From contig UCEU01000048.1 in assembly GCA_900471485.1 (NCBI GenBank), positions 1-51,554 of the forward strand: a stretch of DNA of 51,554 nucleotides. The letters run 5' to 3'. Positions 1-8,955 of the stretch are shown piece after piece; positions within the stretch are counted from its first letter, which is position 1; each line of letters starts with the position of its first letter. Made by a program: the position numbers and the translations under genes. The notes under the pieces were generated by a model. The model was not told the origin of the DNA. It saw nothing but the letters and a program-made list of their open reading frames with translations, and searched no databases. The stretch comes from Hyphomicrobiales bacterium (lineage in GTDB: Bacteria; Pseudomonadota; Alphaproteobacteria; Rhizobiales; Rhizobiaceae).

Positions 1-2461
1 GGCCGCCCCCGCCGCCCTGGAAGCCGCCGCGATCGAAATTGTGGAAGTTGCCGCCGGTCTGCGGAAAGTTCCGGCCATAGGATCGATTGAGCTCGTTTCG
101 GTTGCCCAGCTGCCGGCCGTCCATGTCGAAGTTGAGGTGAGACGGGACGCGGTTCAGGGACTGTTGCGGGCTGCGCCGCGGCGTGGCCGGGCGCTGCGCG
201 GCCTTCGGTCTCGATGCATCGGGACGCTTCGCGGTCGGGCGCTGTTCGGGGCGATTTATGCTGCCACGCTCCGGACGCTCCGGCGAGACCGGCTGCCAGC
301 CGTCCGGCGAGTGCTTCTGCCATTCACCGTCCTGGCGCCTATAGACGTTGCCGTCGCGCCCCGCATAGACGTCGCCGCCCTTGGAGCCGACGATGAAGCC
401 CTTGTCCCCTTCGGAGTTGCGCCAGCGCAGTCCGCCGGCGCTACCCGTCGAGCCGCCGCTGATGCGCGCGAACTCGCCGCCGTGCTTGACCGAGACGCTG
501 CCCCAGGAGCCGTAGACGTTCTGACCGCCGCGCGCCACGAAGGCATTTCCGGTTCGCGGATTGTAGGCGGCGATGAAGCCGCGCTCGCCGTTCGGCCCGG
601 CGACGGCGCCGGCGCGGACATGCGTTCCGGTCTTCGGATTGTAGGCCGAGCCGACCACCAGCCCGCGGTTCGGTCCGTAGGCATAGCCGTAGCGGCCGAA
701 GGCACCGTATGCCGGGTTATAGAAGGCGCCCACGCCATAGGTGATCGGCGGCGGATAATAAGGCAGGTCGGGATCGTCGTAGTCCCAGTAGGGCGGATAG
801 TACCAGCCTGAACCCCACACCAGCGTATCCCAGGCCAGATAGGCGCCGAGATAGCCGAGCGTATAGCCATACCAGACGGCGTCGTCTTCGGTTTCGTACA
901 CCCGGACATAGGTGGCGTTGTAGACCGGCGACGACGGCGGGATCGTGTAGATCTCGTCGGCGACCTCGCGCGCAACGGCAAAGGGTCCCGTCGGCGTATC
1001 GCCCACGAACCAGATGCCGTCCTTGAGCACGAAATACTTGTCGCCGACCTTGATCACCTGCTCGCTGGCATTGACCGCATAGAACATCGACGTCCCTTCG
1101 ATCGGCTCGAATTTCGGCTCGCCGCTGTAGGAGACCTCCACCTTCACCGACCCGTCCGTCGAGACGCGCGCCATCTTCGGGATGCTCGCCTTCAGCCGTG
1201 CCTCGGCGCTCTCCGAGGTGCCCGGAATGGATGCCCGCACCGCCGCATAGGGCGCGTCGTCGGGGATGCGCTGAAAATCCCTGGGCAGCTTGTCGCTGGT
1301 GAAAGTCCAGGGGCCGTCGAGCGAGGATGCCTGGAACCAGCGCCCCGAAAGCAGGATGTACCAGCTGTTGCTCGGCCTGTAGTAGAAGACCGCGCCCGTC
1401 GTGTTCGATATCCAGTCGAGCCCCGTATTCGCAACCCGCTCGTGCACCGGCTTGCCCTCGAGAATCATCAGTTCCGCCGGCTTGTCCGAATAGAAGACCT
1501 TCGGCACCGGCTTGTCGGCGAAAGGTGCGGGCAGCAGCGCCGCCTTCGCATCCGTCCAGTTGCCGTCGTCGGGCAGGGTGGAGAGGATGTCGGGAACGGT
1601 ATCGGCCTTCTGCCAGCCGCTTTCGAGCGACGTCGATGTCAGCCAGTTCTTGTCGTCGCGGAGATAATAGCTGCCCGATGCATCGATCTTCAGCAGATCC
1701 CAGTTGGTGTTGGCGACGAAGGACAGGCCCTGCACGCCCTTTACCGGCGCCGAAACCGCCTTGCCGTTGGTCTGGACCAGGATCGCCGGAACCTCGCTGA
1801 TGAAGATCGGCGGCGGGTCGGCCTTGATCTCGGCGACGTTGGCAAGGCGCTTGTAATCCGCCAGGCTCGCCGTCAGCCGATCCTCGGAAACGGTGATCGG
1901 ATCGGTCGGCATGAGCTTGCCGACCTCAAGCGACAGGTCCGACAGCTGCTTGCGGTCGAGCGTCGAGAATTCCACCCGCGTCGCCCTGACATCGGTCAGC
2001 GTCACGTTTCCGCTCTCGTCGTCGGCAACGGTCTTGGCGGACACGCCGATGATGCCGTAGGTCGGCTTCGCGTCGGCGGAAAGCTTGAGCTCGGTGGCGA
2101 TCAGCGCTTCCAGCCGGGTGAAATCCGTCCACTCGGTGATCTGCGGCTGGAACAGCGTGATCGTCGCGCCGCTTTCTGTGTTGAACACCCTCGGCCAGGC
2201 CGGCGCGTTCGTATCGGACTGGTTGAGGTACTTGCCGGCGACGAAACCGTTCGTCCCTTCGTAACTCACGGCGCACCATGCCGCCCCCGCATCGCACTCC
2301 TTGATATCGACCTCCTCGCCCTGTTTGACGACGCGCATCGCCTGAAAGTCGGTGCCCGGTCCCGTGCGGAAATTCACGTTCGCGGTCAGAACGGCGGGAT
2401 CGGCGAAGGCCGTGGTCGATATGAAGGAAGCAAGCGTCAGATAGGCGAACAGTTTGCGCAC
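1..2461 (-). CDS. Large exported SH3-domain protein, 3' end cut by window edge
   Basis: About 820 residues are visible; the frame stays open to the left edge, so the C-terminus is missing. The chosen GTG start gives a clean signal peptide (VRKLFAYLTLASFISTTAFA, then DP). A bacterial SH3 domain covers roughly residues 25-80 (motif NVNFRTGPGTDF). The middle repeats a module with aromatic motifs such as YYLRDDKNW and GRWFQASSLDGPW. From about residue 540 the protein is rich in Tyr, Pro, Gly and Asn, with repeated YNPxTG units, and ends in a Gly-rich tail. An in-frame ATG at 2503 is possible but would bury the signal peptide and has no clear ribosome site. Likely periplasmic or surface-located; the exact role is unknown. 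No partner gene is adjacent on this strand. Confidence 0.8.
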   Translation of the reverse strand, partial: MRKLFAYLTLASFISTTAFADPAVLTANVNFRTGPGTDFQAMRVVKQGEEVDIKECDAGAAWCAVSYEGTNGFVAGKYLNQSDTNAPAWPRVFNTESGATITLFQPQITEWTDFTRLEALIATELKLSADAKPTYGIIGVSAKTVADDESGNVTLTDVRATRVEFSTLDRKQLSDLSLEVGKLMPTDPITVSEDRLTASLADYKRLANVAEIKADPPPIFISEVPAILVQTNGKAVSAPVKGVQGLSFVANTNWDLLKIDASGSYYLRDDKNWLTSTSLESGWQKADTVPDILSTLPDDGNWTDAKAALLPAPFADKPVPKVFYSDKPAELMILEGKPVHERVANTGLDWISNTTGAVFYYRPSNSWYILLSGRWFQASSLDGPWTFTSDKLPRDFQRIPDDAPYAAVRASIPGTSESAEARLKASIPKMARVSTDGSVKVEVSYSGEPKFEPIEGTSMFYAVNASEQVIKVGDKYFVLKDGIWFVGDTPTGPFAVAREVADEIYTIPPSSPVYNATYVRVYETEDDAVWYGYTLGYLGAYLAWDTLVWGSGWYYPPYWDYDDPDLPYYPPPITYGVGAFYNPAYGAFGRYGYAYGPNRGLVVGSAYNPKTGTHVRAGAVAGPNGERGFIAAYNPRTGNAFVARGGQNVYGSWGSVSVKHGGEFARISGGSTGSAGGLRWRNSEGDKGFIVGSKGGDVYAGRDGNVYRRQDGEWQKHSPDGWQPVSPERPERGSINRPEQRPTAKRPDASRPKAAQRPATPRRSPQQSLNRVPSHLNFDMDGRQLGNRNELNRSYGRNFPQTGGNFHNFDRGGFQGGGGG

Positions 2462-2684
2462 GGCACACCCCACACGATCGTCGTTTACGGCGGGGCACGG
2501 CATCGACGTGCCAAGCGCGTCATGAGAATGGCCGTCCCGCCAGAGCCTCACAGGATAGGAATCCATGCAGGCGGGCGCATCCGGAATTTCCCCTACGTAT
2601 TGCTACAGAAGCCCGGCGCCCGCGATCGGCGTATAGCCGGCTTTAGTCCGCGCATCATTGCGCCGAGCCGAGACGGGAGGCCTC

Positions 2685-3338
2685 ATGAACGCGCCGGAGC
2701 GCACGCGCCCCGTTCTCGATCCGATCGACCGCATGTCCGAGATCGTCTTCGGATTGCTGATGGCGCTTTCGTTCACCGGAACCATGAGCGCGGCCGTTGC
2801 CGAAGGAGAGAACGTCGGCGGCGTGCTTGCCGCGGCATTGGGGTGCAACGTTGCGTGGGGCATCGTGGATGCCGTCATGTTCGTGCTTTCGGGCGCGGTG
2901 GAGCGGGCGCGCAACCAGCATCTGCTCGCCGAGATCCACGCGGCGCGACCATCCGAAGCCCGCGCGATATTCCTGGACAACCTGCCCGACGGGCTCAGAT
3001 CGGCGCTGCGAGAGCAGGAAGCCGACGCAGTGCTTGCCCGCGTCAGGGCCGTGCCGCGGCCTCCGCGCGGACGGGTCGTGGGCCTTGACGACCTCAAGGC
3101 CGCTATCCTCATCTTCACGCTTGTCGTCGCCACGACCCTGCCGCCGAGCGTTCCGTTCTTCTTCATCGATGAACTTCACAGGGCGATGCGCGTCTCAAAC
3201 GCGATCGCGCTGGTCATGCTGTTCATCATCGGCGCGCAGCTGGGCAGATACATGGGGCGCAGCCCGTGGCCGATGGCCTTTGCCATGTGTTCGATCGGCG
3301 CGGTCCTCGTCATCGTGACCATTGTCTTCGGCGGATAA
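2685..3338 (+). CDS. VIT1/CCC1-like membrane transporter
   Basis: This 217-residue protein has five predicted hydrophobic segments (about 18-36, 46-68, 138-160, 168-187, 194-216). A charged Glu/Arg-rich cytoplasmic loop lies between the second and third. The arrangement and the N-terminal segment (EIVFGLLMALSF...AAVAEG) resemble the VIT family, whose known members move iron or manganese across membranes. Metal specificity cannot be read from the sequence. The start at 2685 is chosen because a GGGAGG site lies 8 bases upstream; an earlier in-frame ATG at 2658 lacks one. It stands alone, tail to tail with the SDR gene 15 bases further on. Confidence 0.7.
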   Translation: MNAPERTRPVLDPIDRMSEIVFGLLMALSFTGTMSAAVAEGENVGGVLAAALGCNVAWGIVDAVMFVLSGAVERARNQHLLAEIHAARPSEARAIFLDNLPDGLRSALREQEADAVLARVRAVPRPPRGRVVGLDDLKAAILIFTLVVATTLPPSVPFFFIDELHRAMRVSNAIALVMLFIIGAQLGRYMGRSPWPMAFAMCSIGAVLVIVTIVFGG

Positions 3339-3353
3339 CGCATGACGGAACCG

Positions 3354-4181
3354 TCACCCGTCGGTAGACAACGTCACGGCCTTCCACGCCTCGACCTCCT
3401 GTTGCAGGCGCTCGATCCGCGCCGTGACATGTTTCAGCGCATCGCTGCCAAGCAGCAGCTGTGGTGGCGGATTATCCGTCTCGATCATCATCAGCACGGC
3501 CGCCGCCAGCTTCTCGGGATCGCCGAGTTGCTTGCCGCTGACGGCCTGCCTTGCCTCACGGATCGGATCGAAAAGCGCGTCATAGTCGGCGATCGACCGC
3601 TCGGTACGCACCATCGAGCGCCCCGCCCAGTCGGTGCGGAACGAGCCCGGGCAAAGCGTCATGACACGAACGCCAAAAGGCGCGAGTTCCGAACGCATGA
3701 CCTCGGATATCCCCTGCAGCGCAAACTTGCTGCCGCAGTAATAGGCGATCCCCGGCATGGTGATCATCCCGCCCATCGAGGTGACATTGACGATAAAGCC
3801 GCCGCGCCGCGTGCGGAATTTCGGAATGAACGCCTTGGCGACGGCCACCGCGCCGAAGACATTGACGTCGAACTGCCGTCGCATCTCTTCGATCGGGGAT
3901 TCTTCAAGCACGCCCTCATGGCCATAACCGGCATTGTTGATCAGCACATCGACCGGCCCGTGCGCCCGCTCTGCTTCGTCGACGACCGCGTCGATGCGGT
4001 CGAACTCGGTGACATCGCAGATCACCGTGCGGACACCGGACAGCCTTTCAGAAAGCTCTGTGCGCGAGGCGTCCGATCGGACGGTTCCGATCACGGTGTG
4101 ACCGGCACGGGACGCGGCCGAGGCGATGGCAAGGCCGAAGCCCGAATTGGCGCCGGTGATGAAGAATGTTTTTCCTGACAT
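3354..4181 (-). CDS. SDR family NAD(P)-dependent oxidoreductase
   Basis: A 275-residue classical short-chain dehydrogenase/reductase, expected in the cytosol with NAD(P)H. The dinucleotide motif TGANSGFG is at residues 9-16, NNAG at 82-85, catalytic Ser at 135, and Tyr148-xxx-Lys152 completes the active site. The long C-terminal part after residue 190 fits the subgroup annotated as oxidoreductase/SDR of unknown substrate. The gene diverges from an AraC-type regulator whose start is 74 bp away. This is the usual arrangement of an inducer-responsive reductase controlled by its neighbour. The natural substrate is unknown. Confidence 0.88.
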   Translation of the reverse strand: MSGKTFFITGANSGFGLAIASAASRAGHTVIGTVRSDASRTELSERLSGVRTVICDVTEFDRIDAVVDEAERAHGPVDVLINNAGYGHEGVLEESPIEEMRRQFDVNVFGAVAVAKAFIPKFRTRRGGFIVNVTSMGGMITMPGIAYYCGSKFALQGISEVMRSELAPFGVRVMTLCPGSFRTDWAGRSMVRTERSIADYDALFDPIREARQAVSGKQLGDPEKLAAAVLMMIETDNPPPQLLLGSDALKHVTARIERLQQEVEAWKAVTLSTDG

Positions 4182-4255
4182 CTCGTCAAACTCCCATGGA
4201 TAACAACGGGATTGACAGATAATATGCCGGGGATGCTTCTTCTATCGCGGATTCT

Positions 4256-5191
4256 ATGACTATCTTGCCAAATCCTATAGACGATACGCAGTCATCGTCG
4301 AGCCGCCACGCTCTGGTCGAACGCGCCGCATCGCTTGCCCCAAGTCTTGGCTACAACGCGACCGCCCTCGCCTCCGTCCGCATCCTGCGCACCGAGGCCG
4401 TGCTCCACGACATCCCGGTTCTCTACAAGCCCGGCGCCGTCTTCGTGCTGCAGGGAAGCAAGCAGGGAATCCTCGAAGGGGAAGTCTATCTCTACGACGA
4501 GGACCACTATCTGGCGGTCTCGGTACCGGTGCCGTTCCGGATGCAATCATCCGCCAGCCCGGAGCGCCCGCTGATCGCCGTCTATGTCGAGTTCGACATG
4601 CAGGTCGCCGCCGAGATCGCCATGCAGCTGGAGACCCATACAGGGCATACCGTCGACAATAAGCCGAGAGGCCTCGTATCGAGCCGCATGTCCGAGGACA
4701 TCGGCGACGTACTGCTGCGGCTGTTGAAGGCCCTCGCCGATCCCGCCGAAGCGGTGGTGCTCGGCGGCGCCATCCTGCGCGAACTGCACTACCGTGTTCT
4801 GGTGGGCCCGCAGGGCGGCGCGATGACTGCGGCGCTGCGCCAGCAGGGCACCGCCGGAAAGATCACCCGCAGCCTAGCATGGCTGCGGCAACACTACGGA
4901 TCGGAAATCTCGATCGCCGATCTGGCGAAAGACGCGGGCATGAGCGTCCCTTCCTACCACGTCCATTTCAAGAAGCTGACCGGCAGCACCCCCATCCAGT
5001 ACGTCAAGGCGATGCGGCTGCACGAGGCGCGGTTGATGATCGCGCGTGGAAAGAGCACGATCGCCGAAGTCGCGGCTCTGGTCGGCTATGTCAGCCCGGC
5101 CCAGTTCAGCCGCGACTTCAAGCGCCACTTCGGCCGCACCGCATCGCAGGAAACAGCCTGGGTTCGCCACCATCTCGGAGAGGTCGGCTGA
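4256..5191 (+). CDS. AraC family transcriptional regulator (AraC_N type)
   Basis: A 311-residue regulator. Residues ~25-185 form the AraC_N sensor half; residues ~205-300 carry two helix-turn-helix units (ISIADLAKDAGMSVPSYHVHFK and the second around STIAEVAALVGYVSPAQFSRDFKRHFG). Proteins of this subgroup often sit beside, and activate, an aldehyde or short-chain reductase gene. Here it diverges from the SDR gene, so control of that gene is the natural inference. The effector is unknown. It ends 17 bp from the converging L,D-transpeptidase gene. Confidence 0.88.
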   Translation: MTILPNPIDDTQSSSSRHALVERAASLAPSLGYNATALASVRILRTEAVLHDIPVLYKPGAVFVLQGSKQGILEGEVYLYDEDHYLAVSVPVPFRMQSSASPERPLIAVYVEFDMQVAAEIAMQLETHTGHTVDNKPRGLVSSRMSEDIGDVLLRLLKALADPAEAVVLGGAILRELHYRVLVGPQGGAMTAALRQQGTAGKITRSLAWLRQHYGSEISIADLAKDAGMSVPSYHVHFKKLTGSTPIQYVKAMRLHEARLMIARGKSTIAEVAALVGYVSPAQFSRDFKRHFGRTASQETAWVRHHLGEVG

Positions 5192-5208
5192 AACCAGGCC
5201 GAACTGGC

Positions 5209-6705
5209 CTAACCCCGGCTCGCCGTCGTCGCCGCGATTGCCGTCAGCGTCTGGGCGTCGCGCCCGTAGATGTCGTCGAAGTAATGCACCGTGCCGTCGG
5301 CCGTCGGCCAGGCTGTGAAATAGGCGACGTAGACGGGGATCTCCTCCGGCACCTTCACGTCCTTCTTCTCGCCGCCGGAGATTTCCTGGTCGACCGCCTC
5401 GACCGAGGTCTTCAGCACCGCCGCCGCCATCGCGCGCGGGTTTTCCAGACGCACGCAGCCGTGGCTGAACATGCGGTCCTGCGAGGCGAACTTGCCGCGC
5501 GCCGGGGTGTCGTGCATGTAGATGTCGTGCGGGTTCGGGAACAGGATCTTCAGCTGACCGAGCGCATTGTCGGGACCCGGCGGCTGGATCACGGAGATGT
5601 TCTCCAGCGGCTGTGACCAGTCGACCTTGGCCGACGACATCGACTTGCCCTTCACCGAAACCTTGTAGCCTTCCTTGTCGAGATAGGCCGGATCCCGCTT
5701 CAGGTGCGGCAGCATATCGTTGCGGATGATCGACTGCGGCACGCCCCATTCCGGGTTGAACTCCACGGTCTTGATCGAGGCGTCGAAGAAGTTCGTCTGG
5801 TGGTCCTGCTGGCCGATCACCGCCTTCATCGACAGAGTCAGCTCGCCGTTCTCATGGTAATAAGCCATGTATTCCGGCTGGTTGATGAAGACGTAGCGCT
5901 GCGGAAACTCCTGCGGCAGCCAACGCATCTCCTCCATCGCGACGATCACCTTGTCGATGTCGGCGGTTGCGCTTCCGCCCTGGTTGGAGCTGCGCAGATA
6001 ATGCAGTTCGGCCGCAAGCTGGGCGAATTTCGGATTGCTCGGCATGAACCGGTCGAAGATCGGCATCAGGTCCGGCGACGCCGAAAGCTGGCCGATCGTC
6101 GCCTTGAGGTCGACCGGCTTGCGCTTGAAATCGTAGTAGTTGGAGAGCCGGTTGGGATCGATGCGCCCGCGGAAATTGTCCTGCAGGAACATCAGCATCT
6201 TGTCCGACAGCGACGCCTCGAACAGCGCCAGCGCCTGGACGCGCTGCTCGGAACCCTGCGGCAGTTGCTCGAAGCTGGTATCGACCACGTAGTCGCTGTT
6301 GGAAAGGCCCCAGTCCTCGGCCTGCTTGAGAAGGCCGACCGCCTGGAGAGCCTTCTGCGTGGCGCCCTTGCCGTCGGTCCAGATAAGCTTTGTCTTCGGA
6401 TCGGCGTAATAGGCCTCCATCGCGTCGCCGATGTCCTTGTTGACGGATATCTGCAGGCCGCCCATCGCATGTAGAATCTTCGCCCGGTTGCCGCCGGCGG
6501 AATCGAACAGCGTCGAGAGCGACATGCCGTCGCCCTGCCTTGCGATATGCAAGGGCCGCCGCGCCGGCACCGGATAGGACTTGACCGCCGCCGCCGCCAC
6601 CGGCGGTGCTGCCGGACGCGGTTCGGCTTGCGCGGACAACGTCGTGCTCGCAAGTGCCAGCCCCCCGACCAGAGGCCACAGGAAGCGGGAGACGGACTGA
6701 TGCAT
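5209..6705 (-). CDS. L,D-transpeptidase (YcbB/LdtD-like), periplasmic
   Basis: Makes 3-3 cross-links in peptidoglycan or attaches proteins to it; these enzymes are abundant in polar-growing Rhizobiales. The protein is 498 residues with an N-terminal signal peptide (MHQSVSRFLWPLVGGLALAS, cut near AQA). A scaffold domain spans roughly residues 60-270. The YkuD catalytic domain spans roughly 300-450, with HDTP upstream of the active-site motif SHGCVR (His415, Cys417). The start at 6705 is preferred because it begins the signal peptide; the frame is open for 34 further codons upstream. Single gene, converging with the AraC gene. Confidence 0.9.
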   Translation of the reverse strand: MHQSVSRFLWPLVGGLALASTTLSAQAEPRPAAPPVAAAAVKSYPVPARRPLHIARQGDGMSLSTLFDSAGGNRAKILHAMGGLQISVNKDIGDAMEAYYADPKTKLIWTDGKGATQKALQAVGLLKQAEDWGLSNSDYVVDTSFEQLPQGSEQRVQALALFEASLSDKMLMFLQDNFRGRIDPNRLSNYYDFKRKPVDLKATIGQLSASPDLMPIFDRFMPSNPKFAQLAAELHYLRSSNQGGSATADIDKVIVAMEEMRWLPQEFPQRYVFINQPEYMAYYHENGELTLSMKAVIGQQDHQTNFFDASIKTVEFNPEWGVPQSIIRNDMLPHLKRDPAYLDKEGYKVSVKGKSMSSAKVDWSQPLENISVIQPPGPDNALGQLKILFPNPHDIYMHDTPARGKFASQDRMFSHGCVRLENPRAMAAAVLKTSVEAVDQEISGGEKKDVKVPEEIPVYVAYFTAWPTADGTVHYFDDIYGRDAQTLTAIAATTASRG

Positions 6706-6896
6706 GAATGGATTCCCCAGATAGCCACGAGCGTTCCAGCGAAACGTCCGGCGCGCGATTGCGCGCGCGGCGACGCTTCTATCGCCAATCGCAAAGAGCG
6801 CCAACAATCTGGCGGAAGATTGACGCGCACAAAATCGTGTCCGCGTCGCTTCCTTGATCGAACGTGGCTTTCCTGCACGTTAGCGGGAAGGAAAAC

Positions 6897-8654
6897 TCAG
6901 TAATTGACCAGATGCAGCGTCTCGCCTTCCATCCCGAAACGCGGGTTGACGCCGAGCAGCGCGCCCGTCCTGGCGATGATCTCCCTGGTCATCGGCGCCG
7001 CCGTCGATGCCGCCGTGCGGCCGCCATGCAGGCCGGTCTTCGGCGCGTCGATGATCGTCAGCACCACGTAGCGCGGCTTGTCCATCGGGAAGCCCGCCAC
7101 GAAGGCGTTGAAGTTGAGGTCGCTGGCATAGCGGCCGTCCACCACCTTGTCGGCCGTTCCCGTCTTGCCGCCCACATGGAAACCCTCCACCTGAGCGCCC
7201 CTGCCCGATCCCTTGATGCCGTTCCAGTTATAGAGGAAGCGCATGTCGGCGCTGGTCTTGTCCTTGATGACGGCGCGCGAGATCTCCGCCGCTTGCGACT
7301 TCGAGCGCGGCAGGAAGGTCGGGTTGATGAGATTGCCGCCATTGATCAGAGCCGCCGCCGCCACCGCCGTCTGCAGCGGCGTGGTGGCGACACCGTGGCC
7401 GAAGGAGATGGTCACGGAGTTGATCTTCTTCCAGGTCTTCGGCTGCGTCGGCGTCGCGACACCCGGCATCTCGGTCTCCAGCTTGGACAGCAGCCCGAGC
7501 CGCGTCAAAAACTCCCGGTGCCCGTCGATCCCGACCCTGTCGGCCACCGCCGCCGTGCCGATGTTGGAGGAATACTGGAACACCTCCGGGATCGACAGCG
7601 GCCGGTTCTTGCCCTTGAAGTCCTTGATCGTGAAGCCGCCCATGCGGATCGGCCGGGTGGCATCGACGACGGTATCGAGGGTGATCTTCTCGGCATCGAG
7701 CCCCATGGCGAGCGTGAAGCTCTTGAAGGTTGAGCCCATCTCGAAGGTGGCGCCGCTGATGCGGTTGAACCAGCCCTTCTCGTAATCCTTGTCGACGGAG
7801 CCGTCGGGCAGCCGCCGCGACGGCTGGTTGGGGTCGTAGTCGGGAACCGAGGCCATGGCGATCACCTCGCCGGTCTCGACGTCGAGAATGACGGCGCCGG
7901 CCGCCTCCGCCTGGTATTCCGCCATTGCCCTCGCCGACACCTCGCGCACGATGTGCTGCACGCGCATGTCGATCGAAAGCCGCACCGGCTCCAGCCTCGT
8001 GTCGTTGGTGAGGCCCGTGGCGCGCAGATCCGCATAGCCCTGCTGGTCGATATAGCGCTCCATCCCGGCCAGCCCGAGATTGTCGATATTGACGTGGCCG
8101 AGAATATGCGAGGCGCCGGCAGCCCCCGGATAGAACCGCCGCTTTTCCGGCCGAAAGCCGATGCCGGGAATGCCGAGCGCCAGGATTTCCGACTGCTGCC
8201 GCGGCGTCAGTTGCCGCCGCAGCCACTGGAAGCCGGAACCGGAGCGCAGTTTCTTGTGCGTATCGCTCCAGTCGAGATTGGGGAGAACGGTGGCGAGCTT
8301 CTCCACCACCTCGTCGGCATCGACGATCCGCCGTGGTTCGGCATAGAGCGACACGGTGTTGACGTCGGTCGCCAGAAGCGCGCCGTTGCGGTCGATGATA
8401 TCGGGCCGCGTCGCCACCGCATTGCCGTTGAAATGGATGGACGCCGTATCCTCCGGCTCGCTGGCACCATAATGCACGAGCCGCGCGCCGATGATGAGAT
8501 ACATGGCCGAAAGCCCGACGATCAGCATCGTCAGCCTGTTCCGCGAACGCCGCCGCCGCTGCTCGCAAGCACCGCGCGGACCCTTCCCGAGACTTGTATT
8601 CGCCTGCACGCTGAAGTGAGCGCGCGTTTTCAGCCGGACGACAAAACCAATCAT
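6897..8654 (-). CDS. ftsI: FtsI/PBP3-like penicillin-binding protein (second copy type)
   Basis: Class B penicillin-binding protein, 585 residues, a peptidoglycan transpeptidase anchored in the inner membrane. One membrane segment lies at about residues 40-60. The pedestal domain follows, then the transpeptidase domain with STFK (Ser308), SSN (362-364) and KTGT (497-500). All three active-site motifs are intact. It lies outside a dcw cluster: no mraW, murE or ftsL surround it. It therefore looks like the extra FtsI copy that some Rhizobiaceae carry (called PBP3b in Agrobacterium, as I recall). The start is uncertain; ATG at 8654 is preferred, with an open frame up to 8753. A CtrA-like box lies 154 bp upstream. 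Confidence 0.88.
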   Translation of the reverse strand: MIGFVVRLKTRAHFSVQANTSLGKGPRGACEQRRRRSRNRLTMLIVGLSAMYLIIGARLVHYGASEPEDTASIHFNGNAVATRPDIIDRNGALLATDVNTVSLYAEPRRIVDADEVVEKLATVLPNLDWSDTHKKLRSGSGFQWLRRQLTPRQQSEILALGIPGIGFRPEKRRFYPGAAGASHILGHVNIDNLGLAGMERYIDQQGYADLRATGLTNDTRLEPVRLSIDMRVQHIVREVSARAMAEYQAEAAGAVILDVETGEVIAMASVPDYDPNQPSRRLPDGSVDKDYEKGWFNRISGATFEMGSTFKSFTLAMGLDAEKITLDTVVDATRPIRMGGFTIKDFKGKNRPLSIPEVFQYSSNIGTAAVADRVGIDGHREFLTRLGLLSKLETEMPGVATPTQPKTWKKINSVTISFGHGVATTPLQTAVAAAALINGGNLINPTFLPRSKSQAAEISRAVIKDKTSADMRFLYNWNGIKGSGRGAQVEGFHVGGKTGTADKVVDGRYASDLNFNAFVAGFPMDKPRYVVLTIIDAPKTGLHGGRTAASTAAPMTREIIARTGALLGVNPRFGMEGETLHLVNY

Positions 8655-8807
8655 GTAGACCTGTGCCACCAATATCTGCGGACGGCTTCGAAGCGTCGAA
8701 TCCGTCGGGAAACCCGCAGCTATAAGGTCGGAACCAAGGGGCAATTGGTGCACGACCGGCTGCGGCGATATCTGCCGAAGCAGTGGTCAAAAGCTGCACG
8801 AACAGGG

Positions 8808-8822
8808 TTAATAGGCGGTTAA
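8808..8822. promoter_or_regulatory. CtrA-like box TTAA-N7-TTAA
   Basis: The sequence TTAATAGGCGGTTAA matches the alphaproteobacterial CtrA consensus TTAA-N7-TTAA exactly. It lies in the 301-bp divergent gap 8655-8955 between the FtsI-like gene (154 bp away) and the arylsulfatase gene (134 bp away). CtrA is the cell-cycle master regulator in this class and controls division genes, so the FtsI-like gene is the likelier target. The rest of the gap shows no open gene; an AT-rich patch near 8878-8920 probably holds the sulfatase promoter. Confidence 0.5.
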
Positions 8823-8955
8823 TGGCAGCGCCACTCCGCCCCTTGTCGCCGCACGGTGACCGGAATTTTCCTTTCAGGTTTACCGTAACGTACTTTCACA
8901 ACCCGTAATATAACTGGACCATCCGCTCGTAGATTTCGTCTCAGGAGAAACTCCG

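Noticed and set aside
1442..3088. Open frame of about 550 codons on the plus strand opposite the SH3 protein
   Set aside because: Arg/His-rich composition typical of antisense frames, and it runs into the VIT-like gene in another frame.
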